A stretch of DNA of 64,000 nt, taken from assembly GCF_024172185.1 (NCBI RefSeq), contig NZ_JAMZEC010000001.1:806001-870000 (forward strand). Reading direction: 5' to 3'. Made by a program: the position numbers and the translations under genes. The stretch comes from Nonomuraea roseoviolacea subsp. carminata (lineage in GTDB: Bacteria; Actinomycetota; Actinomycetes; Streptosporangiales; Streptosporangiaceae). The stretch's first letter is position 1. Each line of letters starts with the position of its first letter. Of this stretch, positions 50,741 through 60,450 are shown one piece after another. The notes below the pieces were generated by a model. That model was not told the DNA's origin, did not search any database, and worked only from the letters and a program-made list of their open reading frames with translations.

Positions 50741-52234
50741 TCAACGACCGGCCGCGCTACTACGCCGGGAGTAGTCCCGGGCCACGACGGCCCGCTCACG
50801 CACGAGCAGCCCGCCGAGGGCGGCGGCGAGGACGGGCAGGCCGACGACCACGGCCGCGACAGCGGCCCACGGGGTCTCGAAGGGCAGCACCCGTGGCGGG
50901 TCCTCCCAGGTGGTCGACATCGTCAGGGGCCAGATCAGCAGCATCCCGACGGGACATCCGGCGAGCGCGCCGAGCACCACCCCGCACAGCGCGCCCATCC
51001 CCGCCCGGGAGGCGCCGAACCACCGCAGAGCCGCCGATCCGGCGCCGGCCCGCCGCAGCACCTGCCCCGGACGCGCCCGCGCCGCCGCGCCGATCCCGGT
51101 CGCCGACGCGCCGCCGAGGGCGAGGAGGAGCAGCGCCGCGGCGACGACCCGCCAGCCGATCATGGGCTGGTATCCCCGCTCGACATAGGCGTCCGCGATG
51201 TCGCCCAGCCGGCTGCGGAGCCGCGCCCGCTCGTCCTCCGAGGCTCGGTGGAGGGAGGGATCGACGATCAGCTCGTTCGGCACCAGCCGGAGGCCCCGGT
51301 CACGGGCGATCTTCGCCGGGATGAAGATCGTCTCCATGTGCGGATCGACGGTTCCGGCCACGACCGCCGGGATGGTCTCGACCTTCACCGCGCTGTCGCG
51401 ACCGTTCACGCGGTAGTCGATCTCGACCGAGTCGACCCGCACGTCGTCGGTCGTGACCACCACGGCCTTGTCGGGGTCGTACGGCGTCGCCTGGTCGCCC
51501 GTGAGATACCTCAGCAGCGTCTCGTCGCCGATGACCTGGGACCAGTAGGCGGATTCGTCCGACAGATCGACGTCGTCGGCACTCGCGTTGAAGGTCTGGT
51601 CTCCGAACAGAGAGCCGCTCAGGGTCTCGGTCTGCGTGACGGGCACTCCAGGCAACTCCCGCTGGACCGCCGCACGTACGTCGCCGAGGTGCCCCGCCTC
51701 GAAATACCCCACCAGGAGGGCGCCGGGCCGGGCCCTGGGGACGTACTGGGCGCTGCTCTGCCCCGTCATGCCGACCGCGACGACCGTCAACGCGATGCCG
51801 AGGGCGGTCGCCATCGCCGTCACCGTGATGGCGCTGGCCGTGATCTCACGACGTCCGGCCAGGTCACGGGCCGCCAGGCGGACGGGCAGCGGCAGCCGTT
51901 CCGCGTACCCGGCGAGGATCTCCAGCAGCCGCGAGGCGAACGGCCCCAGGCCGAGGAGGAGCAGCCCCGCGCCCGTCAGGGCCATCAGCATGAGCCCGAT
52001 CGCCTCCAGGGCTCCGTAGTGCGAGTCCTCGTACGCCGACCACGCGCTGAGCGCCATCAAGCAGAGGCCGACGAGCGACAGGGCCCATCCCCAGCTCACA
52101 TAGGGCCGGCCGAGGCACGTGTGGCGGTTCGGCGGGGCGGACGACGTCGCGAGCGTCACGGCCGCCGCCGCGAACGCGACGGGAACGACCATGCCCTCGG
52201 CGATCCTGGCGAGGGCCTCAAGCTCGGCGATCAT
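50741..52234 (-). CDS. FtsX-like permease, N-terminally shortened and without its ATPase
   Basis: 497 residues. It begins within what is normally the middle of an 800-residue two-domain FtsX/MacB permease: three hydrophobic helices, then RLPLPVRLAARDLAGRREITASAITVTAMATALGIAL, an extracytoplasmic domain (about 190-370) and three C-terminal helices. No partner ATPase lies beside it and no clear ribosome-binding site precedes the ATG at 52234. It may be a remnant of a longer gene or a shortened form. It reads towards the ABC exporter pair. Confidence 0.65.
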   Translation of the reverse strand: MIAELEALARIAEGMVVPVAFAAAAVTLATSSAPPNRHTCLGRPYVSWGWALSLVGLCLMALSAWSAYEDSHYGALEAIGLMLMALTGAGLLLLGLGPFASRLLEILAGYAERLPLPVRLAARDLAGRREITASAITVTAMATALGIALTVVAVGMTGQSSAQYVPRARPGALLVGYFEAGHLGDVRAAVQRELPGVPVTQTETLSGSLFGDQTFNASADDVDLSDESAYWSQVIGDETLLRYLTGDQATPYDPDKAVVVTTDDVRVDSVEIDYRVNGRDSAVKVETIPAVVAGTVDPHMETIFIPAKIARDRGLRLVPNELIVDPSLHRASEDERARLRSRLGDIADAYVERGYQPMIGWRVVAAALLLLALGGASATGIGAAARARPGQVLRRAGAGSAALRWFGASRAGMGALCGVVLGALAGCPVGMLLIWPLTMSTTWEDPPRVLPFETPWAAVAAVVVGLPVLAAALGGLLVRERAVVARDYSRRSSAAGR

Positions 52235-52332
52235 GAACGGATCGTAGCCACCCGCCCTCCACCGCCACGACCGCGTACCGTTTCACATAGGTCACATATC
52301 CACCATTAGTCGCGAAAGGCCGGTCTCGTCAC

Positions 52333-53085
52333 GTGCCCCTGATCTCCGTCATCACGCCCAGTTACCGGCCGGTGCGCGAGCAGCTCCTGGAAGCCTACGA
52401 GTCGGTGCGTTCGCAGGAGTTACCCCGGGGCTGGGAGGTCGAGTGGATCATCCAGGAGGACGGTGACACCGGCGCCGCCCTGGAGATCCTCCCCGAGGAC
52501 CCCGTCGTGCGCTTCGCCACGGGCCGGCGGGGCGGCGTCGCCCTGACGCGGAACATGGCGCTCGCGCGGGCCCGCGGCGATCTGGTGAAGAACCTGGACC
52601 ACGACGACGTCCTCACCCCCGGCGTGCTCGCCCGCGACATCGAGGTGCTCTCGTCGGACCCGCTGGTGCAGTGGACGACCTCCCCGGTGCTGGACCTGCT
52701 GCCCGACGGCTCGACGGTCGCCTTCGACAGCGACCCGGAGCCAGGACGGATGGAGCCGGGGTACGTCTTCGACCACTGGCGCACCCACGGCTACCGGCTC
52801 CCGGTCCACCCCACGAGCATCTGCATCCGCCGGCCGCTGGCCGTGGCACTCGGCGGCTGGATGGGCGTTCCGGGGTCGGACGACACGGGGCTGCTGGTGC
52901 CGGCCAGCGTCGTCAGCTACGGCTACTTCCACGGCGAGGCGGGCCTGCTGTACCGCAAGTGGCCGGGCCAGGAGACGGCGGCCGCCGGCCACTACGCGCC
53001 CATGGAGTGGAGCCTGCGCATGCGGCTGATCGAGGAACGGGCGGAGACGGTGCGCAAGCTGTGGCCGGATGTCGTGGGGGTCTGA
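52333..53085 (+). CDS. Family 2 glycosyltransferase-like protein
   Basis: 250 residues from a GTG at 52333. GT-A motifs: PLISVITPSYRPVREQLLEAYESV, VEWIIQEDGDTGAALEIL, GVALTRNMALARARGDLVKNLDHDDVLTPG (metal-binding acidic cluster). It is separate from the main glycan operon and apparently monocistronic. Convergent with the lipoprotein gene after three bases. Donor and acceptor are unknown. Confidence 0.87.
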   Translation: MPLISVITPSYRPVREQLLEAYESVRSQELPRGWEVEWIIQEDGDTGAALEILPEDPVVRFATGRRGGVALTRNMALARARGDLVKNLDHDDVLTPGVLARDIEVLSSDPLVQWTTSPVLDLLPDGSTVAFDSDPEPGRMEPGYVFDHWRTHGYRLPVHPTSICIRRPLAVALGGWMGVPGSDDTGLLVPASVVSYGYFHGEAGLLYRKWPGQETAAAGHYAPMEWSLRMRLIEERAETVRKLWPDVVGV

Positions 53086-53088
53086 TCA

Positions 53089-53640
53089 TCATGTGGGGTG
53101 GTCGAGGAGGAGGGGTTTGAGCTGGCGGAAGAATTCGGTCGCGTCGGCCAGGGAGTCGCGGCCGGGGGCGTGTTCGATGATGTTGATGGTGAGGAGGCGC
53201 TTGTAGTCGGGCGTCCATCCGTAGACGGTGGCGATCGTCTGGTCCTGCTCGTTCTTCCGCCACGCCGCGAACCCGGGCCCTAGCTGGTCAGGAAGGTCGA
53301 CCCCTCGGTTCGATCTTTTGGTGTTCTCCAGATCTTCCTGGCGATCCGTGGAAGGGTCGAAGAGTTCGATGAGGAGTCCTCCGCCGTCCTCTCGGCCTGT
53401 CCTGTCCATAACCGTGCACGACTCGAAGTGACGCCCCATGTCCATTTTCGTGCCGAGGACCTTGTAGCGGTCGAGCCCGGTGGCAATCTTGATGGCGCTG
53501 GCCGATATCAGGTCACATTCTTGCGGCGCGGCGGTCACGTCGCCCAGCGGCCGGGTGTCCTGTGGAGGAGGCGGGGATGAGCACGCCGCTGCGAGGCCGA
53601 GGACGGCGAGAATGGTCAGTATCCATGACCGGCCTCTCAT
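53089..53640 (-). CDS. DUF3558-like lipoprotein, third gene of a low-GC module
   Basis: 183 residues from the ATG at 53640, which overlaps the stop of the preceding gene (ATGA). A lipoprotein signal (WILTILAVLGLAAAC, lipobox Cys) is followed by a DUF3558-like domain: QECDLISASAIKIATGL, GRHFESCTVMD, and FAAWRKNEQDQTIATVYGW. Base composition is low for this genome (53% GC over 53281-53340). It could be an immunity-type or accessory surface protein for the upstream large protein, but this is inference. Confidence 0.75.
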   Translation of the reverse strand: MRGRSWILTILAVLGLAAACSSPPPPQDTRPLGDVTAAPQECDLISASAIKIATGLDRYKVLGTKMDMGRHFESCTVMDRTGREDGGGLLIELFDPSTDRQEDLENTKRSNRGVDLPDQLGPGFAAWRKNEQDQTIATVYGWTPDYKRLLTINIIEHAPGRDSLADATEFFRQLKPLLLDHPT

Positions 53641-55703
53641 GAGCCATGGCCCGAGTAATACTTTTCGGCCTTGTTGAAGCCGAGCTCGATGGACTCGTCC
53701 GGGCGGCTGAAGACGCGGCCGGTCGTGGGTAAGCCCAACCACTCGGTGTAGGCATCTCGCTGGTCGGCGTTCATGTCATCCCATGACCTCATCTTCCCGT
53801 CGACCATGAAGTCGCCCTGTGAACCCGCGGAGAAGTCCTTGTGGTAATACGGGTGCGTCACGGCAGGCACGGACCCGTCCCCGAAAAGCCCGTGGCGCAT
53901 CATTGCTGCCGCAGTGAGATCGGTGAACATATGCTGGGCCACCCCCATTGTGGTGTCCGCGTCCTGGCGAGCTCGATCCTCATTGCTGGACTTCATCTTG
54001 CCGAAGATCGCTCCTTTGGCCTCGTCGACCAGGAGCCCGACGAACTTCCCCTGCGGCCCCGGAGCCAGGCCGACCACCTTCTCAGCCATACCCTTGAAGG
54101 CCGCGAGCCGCGCATCGTCAGCCTTCGCTTCCTCAATGTCCGAGACGTTAGCAGCATCAGTGATCAGCCAGGTGGTAACGCTGAGATCACGCACCGCGCT
54201 TGCGAATTGGGCGCCTCCGCTTCGACTCATGCGCTCCTCCAGGATGTCCTGTCGCACAGCGTCGAGTTCCTGTCGCGAAGCACCGGGGTGCGCCGTCTGC
54301 CATTGCGAGGACTTGGCGCCGATCTCCGCTGCGACGTTTGCAGCGAGTTCGTCCAGCAACTTGGCGGAATATACCCCGTGTGCAGCGGCCACCGTCTCCA
54401 AAGCGTCGTCGTCCGCGAACGCCCACGTCATCGCCTTCTGAATGTCGCTCCCATTGAAGGTGGCGCCATAGGGCTCCGCACCCCGCAGGCTCTTGTCTGG
54501 ATCCGGACTTGCCACCACGCCGGGCACTTTGTCAGTGAAGGACTGCGCGTCGCGGTGCACATCCCCGATGTAATGGCCCAAGACCGTACCGAGGTTCCCC
54601 CGCGTATGCGGCAGATTCCCCTGAACCTTGGGATCGCTCCAGAACCGGACCGCCCAAGAAGCGATCAACGCCGACCTGTACCCCCGCGATCCCCCCGGCG
54701 GCAGATCATGGTCCCGGAACTCTGTGCTCGCCGCCTGTATCGCCCACCCCAGGTCGCCGTCGGCGTCGCCGTCCCACGGGTGCTTGCGCATCAGGTACGC
54801 CAGCGGTCTGCGCTGCGGGTCGGTGAAGAAGTCCTGGGCCACGGCGGGATGGTGGGCCAGGGCGACCAGCGCCGTCCCCATGGGGCTGAGGTCTCCCGGT
54901 GAGACGTCCTTGGGGCCGGGCTTCGTCCAGGGGTCTCGCGGGAGGCTCGGGTCGGGCGGGTGGGCCACGTCCTTGTCGTACAGCTTCCGCACCACCGTGA
55001 GCAGGAACGCGGGGTCGAAGTCGCCGTCCTGGAGCAGCTTCTTGACCGCGAACGCGTTCTGCGGGTTCTCGACGTCCTCGACCAGCCGGTCGGCGTAGTC
55101 GGCGGGCAGCCTCATCGAGCCCACGCCCCGCGACGCCGTGCCCAGGATCCGGCTGAGCAGGGCGGCGAGCCGGTCCTGGGTCCGGACGTCGCGCTGGGAC
55201 GGGCGCTCCGACTGTGTGAGGCCGGCCCCGTACGTCCGGGCGATCAGGGCCTTGAGCTCGCGCGGCGGGATCTCCTTGGCGAGGGCCAGGGCGAAGTACG
55301 GGTCGTTCCTGTGCCGCTCGACGTCGGCCACGCTCTTCGCGTCGAGCGCGTGATCCTTGATCCGCTCCCGGAGCCTGGCGGCCAGGGTCCTGGCGGACGC
55401 CGCCCCCTCGGCGGGGGACTTCGACAGCCAGTCGGACTCGTTGGCCCACAGCGTGCCGCCCTTGCCGGGCTCGCGGTCGGGGGTGGCGAGGATCAGGTCG
55501 AGGCGGCCCTGGAGGGCGGGGATCCGGTCGCTCATCTGGTGACCGATGGCGCGGACCGGGGTCGGGCCCCACAGCGGGATGTCCAGCGCGGTCAGCGCCC
55601 GCTCCACCTGGAGGCCGACGTCCGGGATGGTGCCGCTGACCCGCTTCATGCCGTTGATGAGCTGCGTCATCAGCGCGGGGTTGATGCCGACCATGGGGCT
55701 CAT
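53637..55703 (-). CDS. Large helical protein with WXG-like N-terminus and GC-shifted C-terminal half
   Basis: 688 residues from the ATG at 55703 (MSPMVGINPALMTQ), which overlaps the upstream small gene by ATGA. The N-terminal 110 residues are helical with a WANESDWL turn, reminiscent of LXG/WXG proteins secreted by type VII systems. The central part is conserved-looking and helical (GTALVALAHHPAVAQDFF). The C-terminal half (after about residue 330) has clearly lower GC. There is no signal peptide and no recognised enzymatic domain. With its small partner and lipoprotein it resembles a secreted effector module. The family is not certain. Confidence 0.65.
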   Translation of the reverse strand: MSPMVGINPALMTQLINGMKRVSGTIPDVGLQVERALTALDIPLWGPTPVRAIGHQMSDRIPALQGRLDLILATPDREPGKGGTLWANESDWLSKSPAEGAASARTLAARLRERIKDHALDAKSVADVERHRNDPYFALALAKEIPPRELKALIARTYGAGLTQSERPSQRDVRTQDRLAALLSRILGTASRGVGSMRLPADYADRLVEDVENPQNAFAVKKLLQDGDFDPAFLLTVVRKLYDKDVAHPPDPSLPRDPWTKPGPKDVSPGDLSPMGTALVALAHHPAVAQDFFTDPQRRPLAYLMRKHPWDGDADGDLGWAIQAASTEFRDHDLPPGGSRGYRSALIASWAVRFWSDPKVQGNLPHTRGNLGTVLGHYIGDVHRDAQSFTDKVPGVVASPDPDKSLRGAEPYGATFNGSDIQKAMTWAFADDDALETVAAAHGVYSAKLLDELAANVAAEIGAKSSQWQTAHPGASRQELDAVRQDILEERMSRSGGAQFASAVRDLSVTTWLITDAANVSDIEEAKADDARLAAFKGMAEKVVGLAPGPQGKFVGLLVDEAKGAIFGKMKSSNEDRARQDADTTMGVAQHMFTDLTAAAMMRHGLFGDGSVPAVTHPYYHKDFSAGSQGDFMVDGKMRSWDDMNADQRDAYTEWLGLPTTGRVFSRPDESIELGFNKAEKYYSGHGS

Positions 55704-55945
55704 CGGGGGGCGGCCCCCCGATGGTCGGACGGCCTCAGGGAGTCCAGCAGGGACAGGGCGCGGGTGAACATGTCCTTGAAGCCCTGGTCCCACGCGCGCA
55801 GGTCGGCGGCGAGCCTGTCCCCCGCCTCGCCCTTGAGCGCCCCGTCGTCGACCAGCCGGACGAGCGCGATCACGTCGTTCGCGTGCTGGTCGCGTAATCG
55901 CTCGATCTGGCGCCGGGCGGCGTCGATCTCTTCCTGCGTCGCCAT
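55700..55945 (-). CDS. Small helical protein (possible WXG100-like partner)
   Basis: 81 residues, almost entirely helical and charged (MATQEEIDAARRQIERLRDQHANDVIALVRLVDDG and LAADLRAWDQGFKDMFTRALSLLDSL). It ends in a four-base overlap with the large gene. Size and helical hairpin shape fit a WXG100-like or chaperone partner, although a W-x-G turn is not present as such. It is preceded by 173 bases without a gene, presumably the promoter. Confidence 0.7.
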   Translation of the reverse strand: MATQEEIDAARRQIERLRDQHANDVIALVRLVDDGALKGEAGDRLAADLRAWDQGFKDMFTRALSLLDSLRPSDHRGAAPR

Positions 55946-56118
55946 GGTCCCCCGATCTCATGGACGTGGGAGATGCCGGGATCGATCGCATGGTAACCAC
56001 GGGGAAGGCCGGGTTGAAGTCGAATGTCGCGTACGCGGCGATATTGCTATGGATGATCTGACGGACGGCGGTGGCGGCCGGCGTTCCCGGCCGCCACCGT
56101 CGTGTCCGGGCCCGACCG

Positions 56119-58071
56119 CTAGTCCACCTCGGCGACCGCCTGGGCGAACTGGGCGGAGTACAGCCGGGCGTAGGCGCCGTCGGCCTCCAGCAGCGACTCG
56201 TGCGTGCCCTGCTCGACGATCCGCCCGTTCTCCATGACCAGGATCAGGCTGGCGTCGCGGATCGTGGACAGCCGGTGGGCGATCACGAAGCTGGTGCGGC
56301 CCTCGCGCAGCGAGCTCATCGCCCGCTGGATGAGCACCTCGGTACGGGTGTCGACCGAGCTGGTGGCCTCGTCCAGGATGAGGATCGCCGGCTCGGACAG
56401 GAACGCCCGGGCGATCGTGATGAGCTGCTTCTCGCCCGCGCTGACCGTCGCGCCCTCCTCGTCGATCATCGTGTCGTAGCCGTCGGGCAGCGTGTGCGCG
56501 ACGCGGTCCACGTGGGCGGCCCGCGCGGCGGCCTCGATCCGCTCACGCGTGGCGCCCTCCGCGCCGTAGCCGATGTTCTCCGCGATCGTGCCGCCGAACA
56601 GCCAGGCGTCCTGCAGCACCATGCCGATCTGGGCGCGCAGCTCCTCCCGGGACATCTCGGCGATGTCGACGCCGTCGAGCGTGATCCGGCCGCCGGTCAC
56701 CTCGTAGAAGCGCATGATGAGGTTGACCAGGGTGGTCTTGCCCGCGCCGGTGGGGCCGACGATGGCCACGGTCTGGCCGGGTTCGACGGTCAGCGACAGG
56801 TTCTCGATCAGCGGCCGGTCCGGCGCGTAGCGGAAGGACACGTTCTCGAACGCCACACGCCCCCTGGCCCGCTCGGGACGGGCGGGCGCGGCCGGGTCCG
56901 GCGACTGCTCCGGCGCCTCCAGCAGCTCGAAGACCCGCTCGGCCGAGGCGACGCCCGACTGCACCAGGTTCGCCATGCCGGCCACCTGGGTCAGCGGCTG
57001 GCTGAACTGCCGGGAGTACTGGATGAACGCCTGCACGTCGCCCAGCGAGATGGAGCCCGAGGCCACCTTGAGCCCGCCGACCACGGCCACCAGCACGTAG
57101 TTGACGTTGCCGATGAACATCATCGCCGGCTGGATGATCCCGGAGATGAACTGGGCGCGGAAACTGGAGGCGAACAGGGCCTCGTTGTGCCGCTCGAAGG
57201 TCTCGGCGGCCTCCTGCTGCCGGCCGAACACCTTGACCAGCGTGTGGCCGCCGTACATCTCCTCGATGTGGCCGTTGAGCTTGCCCGTCGAGGACCACTG
57301 CTTGACGAACTGCGGCTGCGAGCGCTTGCCGACCGCCGCGGTCACGTACACCGACACCGGCACCGTGACCAGCGCGATGAGCGCCAGGACCGGCGAGATC
57401 CAGAACATCATCACCAGCACCGCCACGACCGTCAGCACCGACGAGATGAGCTGGCTCATCGTCTGCTGCAGCGTCTGCGCGATGTTGTCGGTGTCGTTGG
57501 TGGCGCGGCTGAGGATCTCGCCGCGCGGCTGGCCGTCGAAGTAGCTCAGCGGCAGCCGCGCCAGCTTCTCCTCGATCAGCCGGCGCAGCCGGGACGCCGC
57601 CCGCTGCACGACGGTCGTGGTCAGCCGGAACTGGACGATCCCGAGCAGCGCCGCCAGCAGGTAGATCGCCAGCACCCAGCCCAGCACCTGGGCGAGCGCG
57701 GTGAAGTCGATGCCGTGGCCGGGCACCACGTTCATCGACGCGACCATGTCGGCGAACGTGCCCTGGCCCCGGGCGCGCAGCCCGGCCACGGCCTGGTCCT
57801 TGGTGATCCCCGCGGGCAGGCGGGCCCCGATGATGCCGGAGAAGATCAGGTCCGTGGCGTGGCCGAGGATCTTGGGGCCGGTCACGGTCAGGGCGACGCT
57901 GGTCGTCCCGAGGGCCAGGACGACGGCCAGCAGTGCGCGCTCGGGGCGCAGCAGCCGCAGCAGGCGGCGCAGGGAGCCGCCGAAGTCGAGGGCCTTCTCG
58001 GCGGGCCCGGACATCATCCGGGCCGGCCCGAAGCCGGGCTGGGGCCGGCGCGGGGGCGCCTGGTTCGTCAT
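56119..58071 (-). CDS. ABC exporter pair B, canonical-site subunit
   Basis: 650 residues from the ATG at 58071, overlapping the upstream gene by ATGA. The membrane domain carries a DNPxxF-like FYLV-type exporter architecture (LPLSYFDGQPRGEILSRATNDTDNIAQTL). Walker A is VGPTGAGKTT and Walker B is LILDEATSSVD with the catalytic Glu. The signature motif is VSAGEKQL instead of LSGGQ. Together with the partner this predicts one degenerate ATP site, as in heterodimeric drug exporters (LmrCD, BmrCD, TM287/288). Confidence 0.9.
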   Translation of the reverse strand: MTNQAPPRRPQPGFGPARMMSGPAEKALDFGGSLRRLLRLLRPERALLAVVLALGTTSVALTVTGPKILGHATDLIFSGIIGARLPAGITKDQAVAGLRARGQGTFADMVASMNVVPGHGIDFTALAQVLGWVLAIYLLAALLGIVQFRLTTTVVQRAASRLRRLIEEKLARLPLSYFDGQPRGEILSRATNDTDNIAQTLQQTMSQLISSVLTVVAVLVMMFWISPVLALIALVTVPVSVYVTAAVGKRSQPQFVKQWSSTGKLNGHIEEMYGGHTLVKVFGRQQEAAETFERHNEALFASSFRAQFISGIIQPAMMFIGNVNYVLVAVVGGLKVASGSISLGDVQAFIQYSRQFSQPLTQVAGMANLVQSGVASAERVFELLEAPEQSPDPAAPARPERARGRVAFENVSFRYAPDRPLIENLSLTVEPGQTVAIVGPTGAGKTTLVNLIMRFYEVTGGRITLDGVDIAEMSREELRAQIGMVLQDAWLFGGTIAENIGYGAEGATRERIEAAARAAHVDRVAHTLPDGYDTMIDEEGATVSAGEKQLITIARAFLSEPAILILDEATSSVDTRTEVLIQRAMSSLREGRTSFVIAHRLSTIRDASLILVMENGRIVEQGTHESLLEADGAYARLYSAQFAQAVAEVD

Positions 58072-59804
58072 GCCGCGGCCTCCTGTTCGGTGAGCTGGGA
58101 CAGCACGATCTCGCGGTACGTCGGGCAGCCGGCCATGAGCTTGGCGTGGTCGCCGCTGCCCACCACCCGGCCGTCGTCGAGCACGAGGATGCGGTCGGCG
58201 TCGCGGATCGTGTTCACCCGCTGGGCCACGATGACGATCGTGGCGTCGGTGATCTCCTCGGCCAGCGCGGCGCGCAGCCGGGCGTCGGTCGCGTAGTCGA
58301 GGGCGGAGAAGGAGTCGTCGAACAGGTAGATCTCGGGCCGGTGCACCAGGGCCCTGGCGATGGCCAGGCGCTGGCGCTGGCCGCCGGAGACGTTCGTGCC
58401 GCCCTGGGAGATCGGCTCGTCCAGGCCGCCGGGCATCGCCTCGACGAACTCCCGGGCCTGGGCCACCTCCAGGGCCCGCCACAGCTCCTCGTCGGTGGCG
58501 TCCGGCCGGCCGTACCGGAGGTTGGAGGCGACCGTGCCGGAGAACAGGTAGGGCGTCTGCGGGACCAGGCCGACCGCGCGGGAGAGCGCGGCCGGGTCGA
58601 GGTCGCGCACGTCGACCCCGTCGACCCGCACCTCGCCGGCGGTCGCGTCGAACAGGCGCGGGATGAGGTTGAGCAGCGTCGTCTTGCCGCTGCCCGTGCT
58701 GCCGATGATCGCGATGGTACGGCCCGGCCGCGCCGTGAAGCTCACGCCGCACAGCACCGGCTCCTCGGCGCCCGGGTAACGGAAGTCCACGGACCGCAGT
58801 TCCAGCTCGCCGATCCGGGTGCTCGGGGTGACGGGAGCGGCCGGCGGGGCGACGGTCGGCTCGGCGCCGAACACCTCCTCGATGCGCTCGGCGCACACCT
58901 CGGCCCGGGGGATCATCATGAACATGAACGTCGCCATCATCACCGACATGAGGATCTGCATGAGGTAGGAGATCACCGCGGTCAGCGCGCCCACCTCCAT
59001 GGTGCCGTCGGCGATGCGGTGGCCGCCGAACCACACCACGGCGACGCTGGAGACGTTCACCACCAGCATCACCGAGGGGAACATCAGCGCCATCAGCCGG
59101 CCGACCCGCAGCGACACGTCGGTCAGCCGGTCGTTGGCCACGCCGAAGCGCTCGCGCTCGTGCCGGTCGCGGACGAAGGCCCGGATGACCCGGATGCCGG
59201 TGATCTGCTCGCGCAGCACCTGGTTGATCCGGTCGATGCGCTCCTGCATCGTGCGGAAGAGCGGGCGCATCCGCATAACGATCACGCCCACCAGGACGAT
59301 CATCACGGGCAGCACGACGAGCAGCAGCGACGACAGCGCCGTGTCCTGGCGCAGCGCCAGCACGATGCCGCCGACGCACATGATCGGAGCGGCCACCATC
59401 ATCGTGAGCGTCATCAGCACGAGCAACTGGACCTGCTGCACGTCGTTGGTGGTGCGGGTGATCAGGGACGGCGCGCCGAACCGGTTGACCTCCTGGGCGG
59501 AGAATTCCTGCACCCGGTGGAAGATCGCGGCCCGCAGGTCCCTGCCGAGGGCCATCGAGGTGCGCGCGCCGTAGTACACGGCCACGATCGAGCAGACGAT
59601 CTGGACGAGCGTCACCCCGAGCATCACCAGCCCGACGCGGGCGATGTAGCCGGTGTCGCCCTTGATGACGCCGTCGTCGATGATGTCGGCGTTCAGGGTG
59701 GGGAGGTAGAGCGTGGCCAGCGTCTGCACGAACTGGAAGAGGACCACGAGCGTGATCTCCTTCCCGTACGGCCTGAGCCGGGCCCGCAGGAGCCGCAGCA
59801 GCAT
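58068..59804 (-). CDS. ABC exporter pair B, degenerate-site subunit
   Basis: 578 residues. The ATG at 59804 overlaps the TetR stop (TGATG); the GTG just before it is less likely. Walker A is IGSTGSGKTT and the signature is VSGGQRQR. The Walker B end reads IYLFDDSFSALD, with Asp in place of the catalytic Glu. This is the classic non-catalytic subunit of heterodimeric ABC exporters. It forms an operon with the upstream TetR regulator and the downstream partner. Confidence 0.91.
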   Translation of the reverse strand: MLLRLLRARLRPYGKEITLVVLFQFVQTLATLYLPTLNADIIDDGVIKGDTGYIARVGLVMLGVTLVQIVCSIVAVYYGARTSMALGRDLRAAIFHRVQEFSAQEVNRFGAPSLITRTTNDVQQVQLLVLMTLTMMVAAPIMCVGGIVLALRQDTALSSLLLVVLPVMIVLVGVIVMRMRPLFRTMQERIDRINQVLREQITGIRVIRAFVRDRHERERFGVANDRLTDVSLRVGRLMALMFPSVMLVVNVSSVAVVWFGGHRIADGTMEVGALTAVISYLMQILMSVMMATFMFMMIPRAEVCAERIEEVFGAEPTVAPPAAPVTPSTRIGELELRSVDFRYPGAEEPVLCGVSFTARPGRTIAIIGSTGSGKTTLLNLIPRLFDATAGEVRVDGVDVRDLDPAALSRAVGLVPQTPYLFSGTVASNLRYGRPDATDEELWRALEVAQAREFVEAMPGGLDEPISQGGTNVSGGQRQRLAIARALVHRPEIYLFDDSFSALDYATDARLRAALAEEITDATIVIVAQRVNTIRDADRILVLDDGRVVGSGDHAKLMAGCPTYREIVLSQLTEQEAAA

Positions 59805-60436
59805 CACGGGGCGCTTTCTGTGGAGGGATCCGGGGGTGGGGAGGGCCGTACGAGCAGCCCGTCGAGCAGCACGGAGACGATCTCGTCGTCGTCCATGTCG
59901 TTGAACTCGTCGCCGTGGCCGAAGCCACCGCGGAACACACTCACCGTGGTCAGCATCATCAGCAGTTGCGCCGTGGCCTCAGGGGAACGGCGCAGCCGGT
60001 CGCGGTCGGGTTCGATGATGGCGGCGAGCGCGCTCTGGATCCGGCCCCGCCTCTCGCCCATCCGCTCCAGGAACTCCGCGTCGTCGGCCATCAGCTCTCT
60101 GGGTGTGGTCATGAGCTTGGCGTTGGCCATCATCCCCGCCCGCATCGTCCTGACCACCTGACGAAGCCGGGCGCGCAGTTCGAGCCGCGTGCCGACGGCC
60201 GTGATCGCGTCCACCGCCGGTTGCGGGTCGAACGCGCTCATCACCGCCGCGCGCAGCAGCGAGACCTTGTCGGGGAAGACGCCGAAGATCGTGCCCTCGG
60301 CCACGCCCGCGGCCTCGGCGATCTGGCGGGTGGAGACCGCGGTGCCGTGCTCGCGCAGCAGCGGGATCGTGGCGGCGATCAGCGCGGCGCGGCGGTCCTC
60401 GGGCGCCATCGCGGGCACCCTTCGCCTCTTGGTCAT
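59804..60436 (-). CDS. TetR-family regulator of exporter pair B
   Basis: 210 residues. Helix-turn-helix: ALIAATIPLLREHGTAVSTRQIAEAAGVAEGTIFGVFPDKVSLLRAAV. The C-terminal ligand domain is less conserved and contains MMANAKLMTTPRELMADDAEFLERM. It is the first gene of the exporter operon and has a strong palindrome just upstream, so it probably represses its own operon until a drug-like ligand binds. Confidence 0.92.
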   Translation of the reverse strand: MTKRRRVPAMAPEDRRAALIAATIPLLREHGTAVSTRQIAEAAGVAEGTIFGVFPDKVSLLRAAVMSAFDPQPAVDAITAVGTRLELRARLRQVVRTMRAGMMANAKLMTTPRELMADDAEFLERMGERRGRIQSALAAIIEPDRDRLRRSPEATAQLLMMLTTVSVFRGGFGHGDEFNDMDDDEIVSVLLDGLLVRPSPPPDPSTESAP

Positions 60437-60450
60437 GCGGGTGAGCTTAA

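Noticed and set aside
52333-53085. GT2 gene at 52.3 kb as part of the 37-44 kb glycan operon
   Set aside because: It is 7.6 kb away, separated by minus-strand exporter genes, and has no CebR/CelR-type box.
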